A stretch of DNA of 64,000 nt. It comes from Rathayibacter_A sp036510655 (GTDB taxonomy: Bacteria > Actinomycetota > Actinomycetes > Actinomycetales > Microbacteriaceae). The stretch lies in assembly GCA_036510655.1 (NCBI GenBank), contig DATCDQ010000078.1, positions 35,490 to 99,489 on the forward strand, given 5' to 3'. Of this stretch, positions 43,042 through 50,230 are shown piece after piece; the first letter of the stretch is position 1, and each line of letters starts with the position of its first letter. The position numbers and the translations under genes were made by a program. Below the pieces are notes generated by a model. The model made no database searches. It had not been told where the DNA came from and was given only the letters and a program-made list of their open reading frames with translations.

Positions 43042-44100
43042 GTGACACGCGTGAGAATCGGCGTCATCGGCACTGGATCGATTGCCCAGTTCCATCTCGA
43101 CGCCTACACCAAGAATCCCGAGGTCGAGCTAATCGCGGTCAGCGACATCAATCTGGATCGTGCTCGGTCGGTGGCCGAGAAGTACGGGGCACGCCACGCC
43201 TACAGCGACCCGAACGAACTGCTCGCCGACCCGGATGTCGATGGGGTGAGCATCTGCACGTGGAACGACAGCCATGCACAGTGGGCGATCGCGGCGATCG
43301 CCGCTGGCAAGCACGTGTTGGTCGAGAAGCCGATGAGCCGCACCTACGCTGAAGCCGCCGAGGTGCAGAAGGTGGTGGAGGCGAGCGATCGGATCCTGCA
43401 GGTCGGTTTCGTGCGGCGCCACTCGCCGAACGCACAGGTACTGAAGACTTTCATCGACAACGGCGATCTTGGCGACATCTACTACGCCAAGGCCAGTCTC
43501 ATCCGTCGCGTCGGCAACCCGGGCGGCTGGTTCGCCGACAAGGCCATCTCCGGCGGTGGCCCACTGATCGACGTCGGTGTGCACGTCGTGGACCTGTGCT
43601 GGTATCTGATGGGCTCGCCAAGAGCGGTCGCGGTCAGCGCGAACTCGTACCGCCACCTCGGAAACAGAGCCAACATCACCACGATGCCCCGCTACCTGGT
43701 TTCGGACTACGATCCGAGTACCAACAGCGTCGAGGACATGGTGAACGCCCTGGTGCGGTTCGACAACGGCGCGTCCATGCTCGTCGAGGCAAGCTATTCG
43801 CTGCACGCAACCAAGGACTCGATCGGGGTGTCCGTCTTCGGCGACAAGGGGGGAGCCGATCTGGAACCGCGGCTGGAGATCGCGACGGAGAAATATGGTT
43901 CGGTCGTCAACGTGATTCCACAGATATCCTCGTCGGCCTTTGAACTCGAACGCGGCTTCGCCAACGAGATCGGCAACTTCATCGACGCCATCCAGGGAAA
44001 GGTGCAGAGCATCGCACCGGCCTCGCACGGTGCCGAGATCACGAAGATCCTCGAGAACATGTACGCCTCGGCCGACGCCGGCCGGGAAATCCTCCTTTGA
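43042..44100 (+). CDS. Gfo/Idh/MocA-family oxidoreductase
   Basis: This 352-residue enzyme begins at GTG 43042. It has R-I-G-V-I-G-T-G-S-I-A-Q-F-H at the N-terminus, V-E-K-P-M-S-R-T with the active-site lysine, and G-G-G-P-L-I-D-V-G-V-H-V-V-D-L with the conserved D-x-x-x-H. The substrate domain has W-F-A-D-K-A-I-S-G-G. It is related to inositol 2-dehydrogenase-like proteins. This is the third family member in the locus, so oxidation and reduction at different sugar carbons is likely. Confidence 0.92.
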   Translation: MTRVRIGVIGTGSIAQFHLDAYTKNPEVELIAVSDINLDRARSVAEKYGARHAYSDPNELLADPDVDGVSICTWNDSHAQWAIAAIAAGKHVLVEKPMSRTYAEAAEVQKVVEASDRILQVGFVRRHSPNAQVLKTFIDNGDLGDIYYAKASLIRRVGNPGGWFADKAISGGGPLIDVGVHVVDLCWYLMGSPRAVAVSANSYRHLGNRANITTMPRYLVSDYDPSTNSVEDMVNALVRFDNGASMLVEASYSLHATKDSIGVSVFGDKGGADLEPRLEIATEKYGSVVNVIPQISSSAFELERGFANEIGNFIDAIQGKVQSIAPASHGAEITKILENMYASADAGREILL

Positions 44101-44136
44101 CGGGCAGGGCCGACGACTCGGCAGCACTGAACACCG

Positions 44137-44286
44137 ATGACGGCGACTCCCGCGGAAATCGAGAAGACCTCAGAGGACGCCGGTGCGGGAGTCTGGTGGC
44201 CCCGGAGGCGCGTGCTGTTCCCCTGGGCCGCTGCGAGCTTTGTCGCAACGAGCATCGTCGCATTCATCACAACGTGGACCGCGTAA
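44137..44286 (+). CDS. Small single-span membrane protein, unidentified
   Basis: A 49-residue frame starts at ATG 44137, 36 bases after the oxidoreductase stop and in the same direction. It has a polar N-terminus (MTATPAEIEKTSEDAG), a positive stretch W-W-P-R-R-R-V and a hydrophobic helix (LFPWAAASFVATSIVAFITT). The composition looks like a real membrane peptide, possibly the start of a transporter whose remainder was lost where the kinase remnant on the other strand begins. No ribosome site is obvious. Confidence 0.4.
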   Translation: MTATPAEIEKTSEDAGAGVWWPRRRVLFPWAAASFVATSIVAFITTWTA

Positions 44287-44471
44287 ATCGGCGAGACGAT
44301 GGTGCTGGCGGCGTCGGCGGAAACCGACGCACTCGCCGCGCCATCGATTCCGGATGCCGTCGGGTTGCCGCTGCCCGCGCGACCGTAACCGAGCGTGCGG
44401 CCGCTCGAATCAAGCACGACGGCTCGTGTCGTCGCGCCTCCTGCATCAATGGCGAGCTGTTTTCGCATCAT
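44287..44471 (-). pseudogene. N-terminal remnant of a BadF/BadG-type N-acetylglucosamine kinase
   Basis: Minus-strand translation from the ATG at 44471 or 44468 gives R-K-Q-L-A-I-D-A-G-G-A-T-T-R-A-V-V-L, then G-R-A-G-S-G-N-P-T-A-S-G-I-D. This is the ATP-binding opening of the BadF/BadG/BcrA sugar-kinase family. After about 60 residues the similarity ends and the frame runs into unrelated sequence, so about four fifths of the gene is missing. Its presence hints that the locus once handled an amino sugar, as do the ROK and RpiR regulators. Confidence 0.6.
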
Positions 44472-44509
44472 CACCATTTCGGGACCTGAAGGAGAAACGG
44501 ATTTCCACG

Positions 44510-45451
44510 ATGGTCTCACCCCGAGTCGCTCCTGCTGGCGAACACGCTTCCGGTGTCGCCAATCGGATTCGCTCACGCCTGCCGGAAATGTCCGGCACGA
44601 TGGTGAAGATCGCCGACTTCGTTCTGGAGAACCCGCACGCACCGCTGGAGCTGTCGATCGGGGAACTCGCCCATCAGGCAGGCACCTCCGCGGCGACGGT
44701 GACCCGGTTCTGTCGGCTGCTCGGCTACGCCGGATTCGTGCCCTTCCGGGTCAGCATCGCCACGGACCTCGGCCGCAGCGACGCGCATGAGTCATGGACG
44801 GCGGACATCGGTCGGGCATTCGGCCCCGATGACGCCCCGCGCGACGTTCTCAGTACCCTCATCAATGCACACTCACGCACCCTGCAAGAGACCGCATCCG
44901 TCATCGACGTCAACGACATGGCCCGCATCGCCCGCGGCATCGCCGCGAGCAATCACGTCGACATCTACGGCGTCGGCGGCAGCGCGATGCTCGCCGACGA
45001 ATTGCAGGCGCGCTTGTACCGCATCGGCATCAACGCGCACGCCTGGTCGGAGGTGCACGCCGGAATGACCAGTGCGGCGATCTTGGGACCGGACAGCGTG
45101 GCGATCGGCATCTCGAACACCGGTCGCACGGAAGAAACGATCCAGATGCTGAGCGAAGCCGGTCAGGCCGGCGCGATGACGGTCGCGATCAGCAACAACC
45201 CGGACTCGCCAATGGCCGCCGCAGCCGACATGAGCATCATCACATCGGTGTACGAGCACTTCCTGCAACCCGACGATCTGTCCGCCAAACACGGCCAGCT
45301 GCTCGTACTCGACCTCCTGTACCTGCTGGTAGCCCAGCAGGATTTCAAACGCTCGACCGCGGATCTTGCCGCGTCCGCGCTCGCGGTCGCATCGCACCAA
45401 CGAGCAGAAACCGGGCACATCACCCGGCGGCGTCAGCCTGTTACAGAGTGA
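44510..45451 (+). CDS. RpiR-family transcriptional regulator with SIS domain
   Basis: The 313-residue regulator starts at ATG 44510. The best ribosome-site match, GAAGGAGA, is unusually far upstream, so the start is less certain; an extension to 44183 overlaps the kinase remnant and is a shadow. The N-terminus has the RpiR helix-turn-helix (I-A-D-F-V-L-E-N-P, S-I-G-E-L-A-H-Q-A-G-T-S-A-A-T-V-T-R-F-C-R-L-L-G). The C-terminal SIS domain has I-Y-G-V-G-G-S-A-M-L-A, I-G-I-S-N-T-G-R-T-E-E-T and A-I-S-N-N-P-D-S-P for phosphosugar binding. It probably controls the plus-strand part of the sugar locus. Confidence 0.9.
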   Translation: MVSPRVAPAGEHASGVANRIRSRLPEMSGTMVKIADFVLENPHAPLELSIGELAHQAGTSAATVTRFCRLLGYAGFVPFRVSIATDLGRSDAHESWTADIGRAFGPDDAPRDVLSTLINAHSRTLQETASVIDVNDMARIARGIAASNHVDIYGVGGSAMLADELQARLYRIGINAHAWSEVHAGMTSAAILGPDSVAIGISNTGRTEETIQMLSEAGQAGAMTVAISNNPDSPMAAAADMSIITSVYEHFLQPDDLSAKHGQLLVLDLLYLLVAQQDFKRSTADLAASALAVASHQRAETGHITRRRQPVTE

Positions 45452-45653
45452 AACGTCGAATCGTGACGGCCAGTCGGGTCGAGGGGCATCAGCGCGACCA
45501 GGTCAGTGCAGGCGAGGCCCATGTACCCTCGCTCAGCCGACCTGGCCACCCACGGCGATCTATGCCAGAACAAATGCAGAATCACTTCTCGCCTAAAAAT
45601 ATGCTCTGCGGGTTGGCCCTTCTGACGGTGATCGACGACGCTCGGGAGCGCGC

Positions 45654-46856
45654 ATGAGCAGCGATTCGCGCCGGACTCGCACGGTGCTCCCGTACAACGT
45701 GCTGGTCTGGCTTGCGGTTGCTTTGTTCTCCACTGGCATCGACGGCTACGTGCTGACCGGGCTGCTACCGACAATCGCTACCAGCCTTCACGTGGGTGAC
45801 GCGGCGGCCGGGCAACTCGTCACTGTGTTCGCCCTCACTTCCGCCATAGGCGCCCCGCTACTTGGGGCAGTGACCAGCGGGTGGGAGCAACGGCGCAGCA
45901 TCCTCCTCGCCTTGGCGGTGTTCGTTGCCGGCAACCTCGTGACCGCGCTCGCTCCGACCTACGCGATAGCGCTCGCGGGTCGCATCGTCGCGGCGCTCGG
46001 CGCGTGCCTGCTCGCGGCGACGATCAGCGGTTACGTCATCCACGTGGCTCCTGAACATCAGCGTGGGCGGGCGCTTTCGTTCGTGCTGGGCGGCTGGATG
46101 ACGGCGACCGCACTCGGTGTGCCCGTCGGCTTGATGCTCGGGCAGTCGAGCTGGCGCCTTCCGTTGATCATGGTGGCCGCGGTGGGATCCGTGGCATTCG
46201 TCGGTATCCTGGTCAAACTCCCGCGTCTGCGGCTCGCACACCGCACCATCCGTGAACGAATCCGGCCGCTGCGCCAACCCCGGCTCGTCGCCGGTCTGCT
46301 CGTCACAACCGGCATCCTCTGTGCGAGCTACACGTGCTTCACATACTCGGTGCTGATTCTGGAGCGCAGCCTTGGCTCGGGTTGGGTGATCGTGCTGGTC
46401 ATGTTCGGCTACGGACTCGCGAGCATGCTAGGCAACATGGTCAGCGGGGGTCTCGCCGACCGATACCCGCCGGGACGCGTGCTCACGCTGACTCTGCTCG
46501 GGTTGCTTTGCGTCGGGGTGGTTGGAGTGGTCGCGTTCGCGCTTCCGGCCGGCCCGAATGTGGCGGTGCTCGGGCTCATCTGGTTCCTGGCCGCCGGTAT
46601 CGGCAACGGCGGAGCGGCCGTTCCCCAGCAGGCGCGATTGGCGGCGATGGCCCCGCACTCGGCCAGCGTTGTCATGGCGCTCAATGGCAGCGCGATCTCG
46701 CTCGGAGCGGCACTTGGCGGAGCGCTCGGCGGTCTGGCGCTCACAGCGGGCGTCCGCCCGGGCGGGCTCCCGATCGTCGCTGTCGCGGTGCTCGTGGCCA
46801 CACTGGCGCTGCACGTCTCGGTTGCGGTTGTCGAACGGCCTGCCGGATGCCGGTGA
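45654..46856 (+). CDS. MFS transporter (AraJ-like efflux type)
   Basis: The 400-residue protein has about 12 membrane helices. Near the start it has the D-G-Y-V-L-T-G-L-L-P-T-I-A segment and G-A-P-L-L-G-A-V-T-S-G-W-E-Q-R-R, the MFS motif A loop in modified form. The family P-x-x-x-G pattern is in helix 5 (G-V-P-V-G-L-M-L-G). It resembles sugar or drug exporters of the AraJ/YdhP group. A weak GGGAGC site precedes the ATG. The 202-base gap before it holds no clear gene. The substrate cannot be deduced. Confidence 0.85.
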   Translation: MSSDSRRTRTVLPYNVLVWLAVALFSTGIDGYVLTGLLPTIATSLHVGDAAAGQLVTVFALTSAIGAPLLGAVTSGWEQRRSILLALAVFVAGNLVTALAPTYAIALAGRIVAALGACLLAATISGYVIHVAPEHQRGRALSFVLGGWMTATALGVPVGLMLGQSSWRLPLIMVAAVGSVAFVGILVKLPRLRLAHRTIRERIRPLRQPRLVAGLLVTTGILCASYTCFTYSVLILERSLGSGWVIVLVMFGYGLASMLGNMVSGGLADRYPPGRVLTLTLLGLLCVGVVGVVAFALPAGPNVAVLGLIWFLAAGIGNGGAAVPQQARLAAMAPHSASVVMALNGSAISLGAALGGALGGLALTAGVRPGGLPIVAVAVLVATLALHVSVAVVERPAGCR

Positions 46857-47438
46857 GGGCCCCTGCACAACGAGCCGATCCGTCGAACTGGTTGCCGTTC
46901 TGATCGACCCGATAGTTATCGACAAGCTCGACACCTGCTGAACCGGCTTCGAACCGAATCCATGCATCCGCAACCCGTTTACTCCGGTTCGCGCACGAAG
47001 CAGTCTTTCTCACTAATCGAATATCACTGCCTTGAACCAACGGCACGGGGCCGAACGAACGAGCAGCGAGGTATGCCCGCAAGCCAGACCTCCACCGATA
47101 CTGATTTGGGTGGCGAAGTACTCGGTCCCGGCACGTCTGATCGGCCGCAGGACCCGGGTTTCGTTTCGGGCAAGCGACACGTGAATATCAGACACCCATT
47201 GTCCAGGAGCCGGAGCGCCCCCCGGAGTGGGGGACGGCCTGATGACACCCTGTACATCGAGGCGATAGCGGCTCAATTTGCAGGCTTGTAACCGTCTCCA
47301 GGACGTTCGCGCGGAAATATGCGCATTGCGCCCGAAGACCCTGTCGACCTCATGCTTGGAATGGGAATTATGTCCTCAGTCCAGTCTTCCTCTTCAGTGA
47401 GATTCATTCGTTGACGCGGTCGACGCGCTGGACGATAA
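46857..47438. other. 582-base gap without a supported gene
   Basis: Minus-strand frames at 46741-47082 and 47013-47276 are open but short, overlap each other in different frames and show no family I recognise. Just before the PIN remnant, the plus strand reads D-A-V-D-A-L-D-D-K and a stop (47413-47442) overlapping the next ATG. This looks like the tail of a lost antitoxin gene. Confidence 0.4.
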
Positions 47439-47711
47439 ATGACGACATTCCCCTTGAATGCTAACGTGCTGATCGAGCTCATGGCACGTCAGCATGTGCG
47501 CCTCGGATCGAGCGTCGACCGGACGGTGCGGAGCCTGCAGCTGGCGCGCGAGCGGTCGGCCTATGAATTCTGACCAGATTCGCTGAGCTATGCGGACGCG
47601 GCTCTCAGCCACGTGCGAGGCCATCGTCAAGTTACGGATGCTTATCTGACGTCGTTAGTGGGGTCTCAGCCGAACTCCAGACTGGCCACCATAGACGAGA
47701 CGCTTGCATAG
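47439..47711 (+). pseudogene. Decayed PIN-domain (VapC-type) toxin
   Basis: Reading from ATG 47439, the frame gives F-P-L-N-A-N-V-L-I-E-L, where intact toxins have L-D-A-N/S; the first catalytic Asp is Asn here. It reaches an in-frame TGA at about residue 42. Past that stop, still in the same frame, comes Y-A-D-A-A-L-S-H-V-R-G-H-R-Q-V-T-D-A-Y-L and R-L-A-T-I-D-E-T-L-A, which is clearly the VapC C-terminus. The total of 90 codons is shorter than the usual 130-140, so an internal deletion is likely as well. The ATG overlaps the end of an antitoxin-like tail. Confidence 0.75.
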
Positions 47712-47801
47712 GCGCAGCAGAACTGACATTTCTCGTGCCGGCCCGCTGAAGTCAAATGCTCGTCAGCCACCGGCGCTATCGCCGGCGGTAGCAGTGTCTA
47801 A

Positions 47802-48041
47802 CTGCCCGATGTTCTGGTTCGAAACGTTCCGCCCGAAGACGTGGAGCAGATCCAGGCAGCGGCCGCCGGGCAAGGTGCGTTAATGCAGTCGTACTTGCAG
47901 CGAACGGTGCATGCGCAGGCAGCGTATCTGCGCCGTCAGGCCGCACTAGTGCAGCCGGCGCGGCGGCTTCAGGGCCATCCTGAAGTGCCCGCTTCTGAAC
48001 GGGACGCCGCGCTCGAAGCGATCGATGCCGCACACTCTTAA
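47802..48041 (+). CDS. FitA/VapB-like ribbon-helix-helix antitoxin, apparent CTG start
   Basis: The product reads P-D-V-L-V-R-N-V-P-P-E-D-V-E-Q-I-Q-A-A-A-A, the opening of FitA-type antitoxins, followed by S-Y-L-Q-R-T and a helical toxin-wrapping tail. The codon where the family has ATG is CTG at 47802, directly after a TAA, with no in-frame ATG or GTG before it. A GTG at 47841 would remove most of the DNA-binding strand. Either CTG is used or the start has been lost. The frameshifted vapC follows 26 bases later. Confidence 0.6.
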   Translation: MPDVLVRNVPPEDVEQIQAAAAGQGALMQSYLQRTVHAQAAYLRRQAALVQPARRLQGHPEVPASERDAALEAIDAAHS

Positions 48042-48067
48042 CGAGCCGGTGAACTCAGCGAACGACA

Positions 48068-48492
48068 GTGAAAGTGATTGTTGATGCGTCGGTGGTAATC
48101 GATTCCGTTTCCGACTCTGGAGATCGAAGTTCCGTAGCCCGTGCTGCGTTGGTTGGCCTTCCGGCAACAGAGCCACTGATCGCTCCTGGGCACTTCGCAT
48201 TCGAGATCATGTCAGGGCTCGGGGCTGCTGCGAACCGGCCTGGGCACCCTTTGTCAGATGGGGAGGTGGAGCGAGCATTGCGCGACGCCGAATCGCTCGA
48301 AATCAAGATCGGGGACACGCCGTGGCCGACGTTCATCGGGCGCAGTTGCTCTCGCAAGGACCGCTTCGATACGCTCATGCAACCTACGTCGCAACAGCGG
48401 CGCGGCACGGCACGGCACTGCTTACCGCGGATGCGCGCATAGCACATTCCGGTGCGCCGATCATATGTGACGTCATCACCGTTGAACCGTAG
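48068..48492 (+). pseudogene. Frameshifted VapC (PIN-domain) toxin
   Basis: The GTG frame at 48068 starts V-I-V-D-A-S-V-V-I-D with the first catalytic Asp and has the family glutamate in F-E-I-M-S. Near 48320-48330, after D-T-P-W, it goes off frame. In the adjacent frame the protein continues A-D-V-H-R-A-Q-L-L, Y-A-H-A-T-Y-V-A-T-A, then A-L-L-T-A-D-A-R-I-A and stops at 48490-48492. The total length of 425 bases shows a one-base loss. The residue where PIN domains have their third Asp appears as His, so the gene was probably inactive in two ways. Confidence 0.8.
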
Positions 48493-48561
48493 TCGGACGC
48501 GGAGCGAGCTTGGCCTTGACGATATGACAGCCGCAAAGTCAGCGCGGTTGACCGCGACGTA

Positions 48562-48575
48562 TACTCGAAAGTATG
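48562..48575 (+). promoter_or_regulatory. Dyad operator/promoter of the mazEF pair
   Basis: ATACT and AGTAT are complementary arms around CGAA. The arms overlap a likely promoter: TTGACC at 48549-48554 and TATGAC at 48572-48577, 17 bases apart. Transcription would start within a few bases of the GTG at 48582, so a leaderless mRNA is likely. An operator here would let the antitoxin repress its own promoter. Confidence 0.5.
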
Positions 48576-48581
48576 ACATAG

Positions 48582-48836
48582 GTGACTACCATCAAGGTGC
48601 CAAGAGGGTTGCGCGATCGGCTCGCTGAACACGCTCGTCGCGAACACATCTCTCTTGCGACGGTCATCGAACGCGCCGTTACGAGTGCGGAAGAACAGGC
48701 GTTCTGGGGTGCAGTCCGCGACGACCATTCCGCGCTCACCGATGCCGACCGTGCGGCGTACCTCCCCTCAATGAGCGATCGTGACGACCTTGCCGATGAT
48801 GCGGATGCTGCGCTCAGCGAGAACGACGGCTGGTGA
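48582..48836 (+). CDS. MazE-like ribbon-helix-helix antitoxin
   Basis: The 84-residue protein starts at GTG 48582 with M-T-T-I-K-V-P-R-G-L-R-D-R-L-A-E-H-A-R-R, a ribbon-helix-helix DNA-binding start, followed by I-S-L-A-T-V-I-E-R-A-V. The acidic C-terminus (D-R-D-D-L-A-D-D-A-D-A-A-L-S-E-N-D-G-W) is of the kind that blocks the toxin active site. No ribosome site precedes it. It overlaps the toxin gene by 4 bases (GTGA), the standard coupling in this family. Confidence 0.85.
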   Translation: MTTIKVPRGLRDRLAEHARREHISLATVIERAVTSAEEQAFWGAVRDDHSALTDADRAAYLPSMSDRDDLADDADAALSENDGW

Positions 48837-49165
48837 AGCGCGGCGATATCGTCATGGCCGACCTCGGCGATCCGGTCGGTCATGAACAAGCATTCGTCGG
48901 CCCCGTTGTGATCGTGAGCGCCGATCCATGGCTCGACTCGAATCCGCCTGTCATCACCGTTGTCCCGATGACGAGAACGCGCAGCGGCCGAGTGACGCAT
49001 GTGGAAGTCGAACCGGGCCTGTCGGGGCTCAAGGCAACCACCTATCTCAAGTGCGAAGACATCCGGGCGATATCTCCCGCGAGGCTTGGGCGACATTTCG
49101 GGCGGATCGACGCTGTCGCGCTGCTGAACATCGATGCGATTTTGCGCCGCATTCTGCACCTGTGA
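48833..49165 (+). CDS. MazF/PemK-family toxin with an altered active site
   Basis: The 110-residue protein begins M-K-R-G-D-I-V-M-A-D-L-G-D-P-V-G-H-E-Q-A and continues with V-V-P-M-T-R-T and Y-L-K-C-E-D-I-R-A-I-S. This is the endoribonuclease fold that cleaves mRNA at short motifs. In related toxins the segment after E-Q-A reads x-R-R-P or x-x-R-P, with the catalytic arginine before the proline. Here it is F-V-G-P, so that arginine is glycine. The threonine of the second catalytic motif remains. The toxin may be weak or inactive. Confidence 0.85.
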   Translation: MKRGDIVMADLGDPVGHEQAFVGPVVIVSADPWLDSNPPVITVVPMTRTRSGRVTHVEVEPGLSGLKATTYLKCEDIRAISPARLGRHFGRIDAVALLNIDAILRRILHL

Positions 49166-49223
49166 ACGCGACCGCGCATTGCAGTCACACCCGCGCCACC
49201 CCGCACCGTGACACAATCGGCGT

Positions 49224-50081
49224 GTGCCCCAATTCACCGATGAAGACGGCGTTGCGATCAGCTACTACGTGTGGCCGGTCGCCCGGCCACGAGCGATCGT
49301 GCAGGTCGTGCACGGCGTGGGCGAGCACGCTCGCCGCTACGAGGAACTCGCCGCGAAGCTGAACGCGGCCGGCTACACCGTCTACGCCGACGATCACCGC
49401 GGCCACGGCCAAACCGGCATGGAGCAATGGGGCGGCGATGCGAGCAAGCTCGGCAAGCTCGGTATCGGAGGGCTGCGGGCGGCGGTGCGCAACGTGCATC
49501 AGTTCAGCGAGATCATTCTGGCCGAGCATCCGGGTGTTCCGCTCGTGCTGCTCGGGCACAGCTGGGGCTCGTTCATGACCCAGAAGATCGTCAACAAGCA
49601 CGCGGATGATTACGCCGCCGTGGTGCTCTCCGGCAGCGCCTATCTCATGCTCGGTTCGCTCAACAGCGGTGACTTGAACGCCAAATACAAGGGCGATTCG
49701 GCGACCGGCGCCGAGTGGCTGAGTCGCGATCCTGAGGTTGCCCGAGCCTTCGTGGCGGATCCGCTCACCACGCTCACCCCGCTTGCGAAACTCTTCGGCC
49801 CGATAGACACGCTGCGCATTCTTGGCCGACCCGCCCGCGGTCTGCCCCCCGCGCTCCCGCTGCTCATTCAGGTCGGAGACGCGGACTCCGTCGGAGGGGC
49901 CGCCAGCAATGCTCGTCTCGCTGCCGCCTACCGCCAACGCTCCGGCCTGACCGATGTCACGCTCATCGTGTATCCGGGCGCGCGCCACGAAATCTACAAC
50001 GAGACCAATCGCGCCGAAGTCATGACTGACCTCATCACATGGCTCGACGCCCGCTTTCCTAGTTCGCCCGCCTCGGCGTGA
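49224..50081 (+). CDS. Alpha/beta-hydrolase, monoacylglycerol-lipase-like
   Basis: The 285-residue hydrolase starts at GTG 49224. It has V-V-H-G-V-G-E-H-A-R-R-Y (oxyanion region), D-H-R-G-H-G-Q-T, the nucleophile elbow L-G-H-S-W-G-S, an Asp in Q-V-G-D-A-D and the catalytic His in G-A-R-H-E-I. This order is typical of serine-aminopeptidase/monoglyceride-lipase-like S33 hydrolases. The natural substrate is probably a lipid ester. No operon partner is evident. Confidence 0.88.
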   Translation: MPQFTDEDGVAISYYVWPVARPRAIVQVVHGVGEHARRYEELAAKLNAAGYTVYADDHRGHGQTGMEQWGGDASKLGKLGIGGLRAAVRNVHQFSEIILAEHPGVPLVLLGHSWGSFMTQKIVNKHADDYAAVVLSGSAYLMLGSLNSGDLNAKYKGDSATGAEWLSRDPEVARAFVADPLTTLTPLAKLFGPIDTLRILGRPARGLPPALPLLIQVGDADSVGGAASNARLAAAYRQRSGLTDVTLIVYPGARHEIYNETNRAEVMTDLITWLDARFPSSPASA

Positions 50082-50102
50082 CCCGTCGCGTGACCGATCG
50101 CG

Positions 50103-50160
50103 TGAGGTGCGGGCTTATGTCGCGTTGCGCGGCGCAAAAGCGACATAAGTCCGCACCTCA
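50103..50160. repeat. Long palindromic hairpin between genes
   Basis: Left arm 50103-50123 and right arm 50140-50160 are 21 bases each and complementary except at one position. The outer part begins TGAGGTGCGG and the inner part ends TTATGTCGC. The loop has its own TTGCGC/GCGCAA dyad. It lies in the 149-base gap between two plus-strand genes. It could terminate transcription or be a mobile palindromic element. Confidence 0.8.
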
Positions 50161-50230
50161 GCGGGTTGTGCACCCGCCTTCGCGGATGGTGGCTCGGCTT
50201 CCTCGTTCGCCCGCGCAATAGGCTGGCAGC

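Noticed and set aside
45452..45653. Gap between the RpiR and MFS genes as a possible gene or RNA
   Set aside because: I saw no frame with a ribosome site and no convincing hairpin.
46741..47276. Minus-strand frames in the gap after the MFS gene
   Set aside because: They overlap in different frames, one runs into the MFS gene, and I recognise no family.
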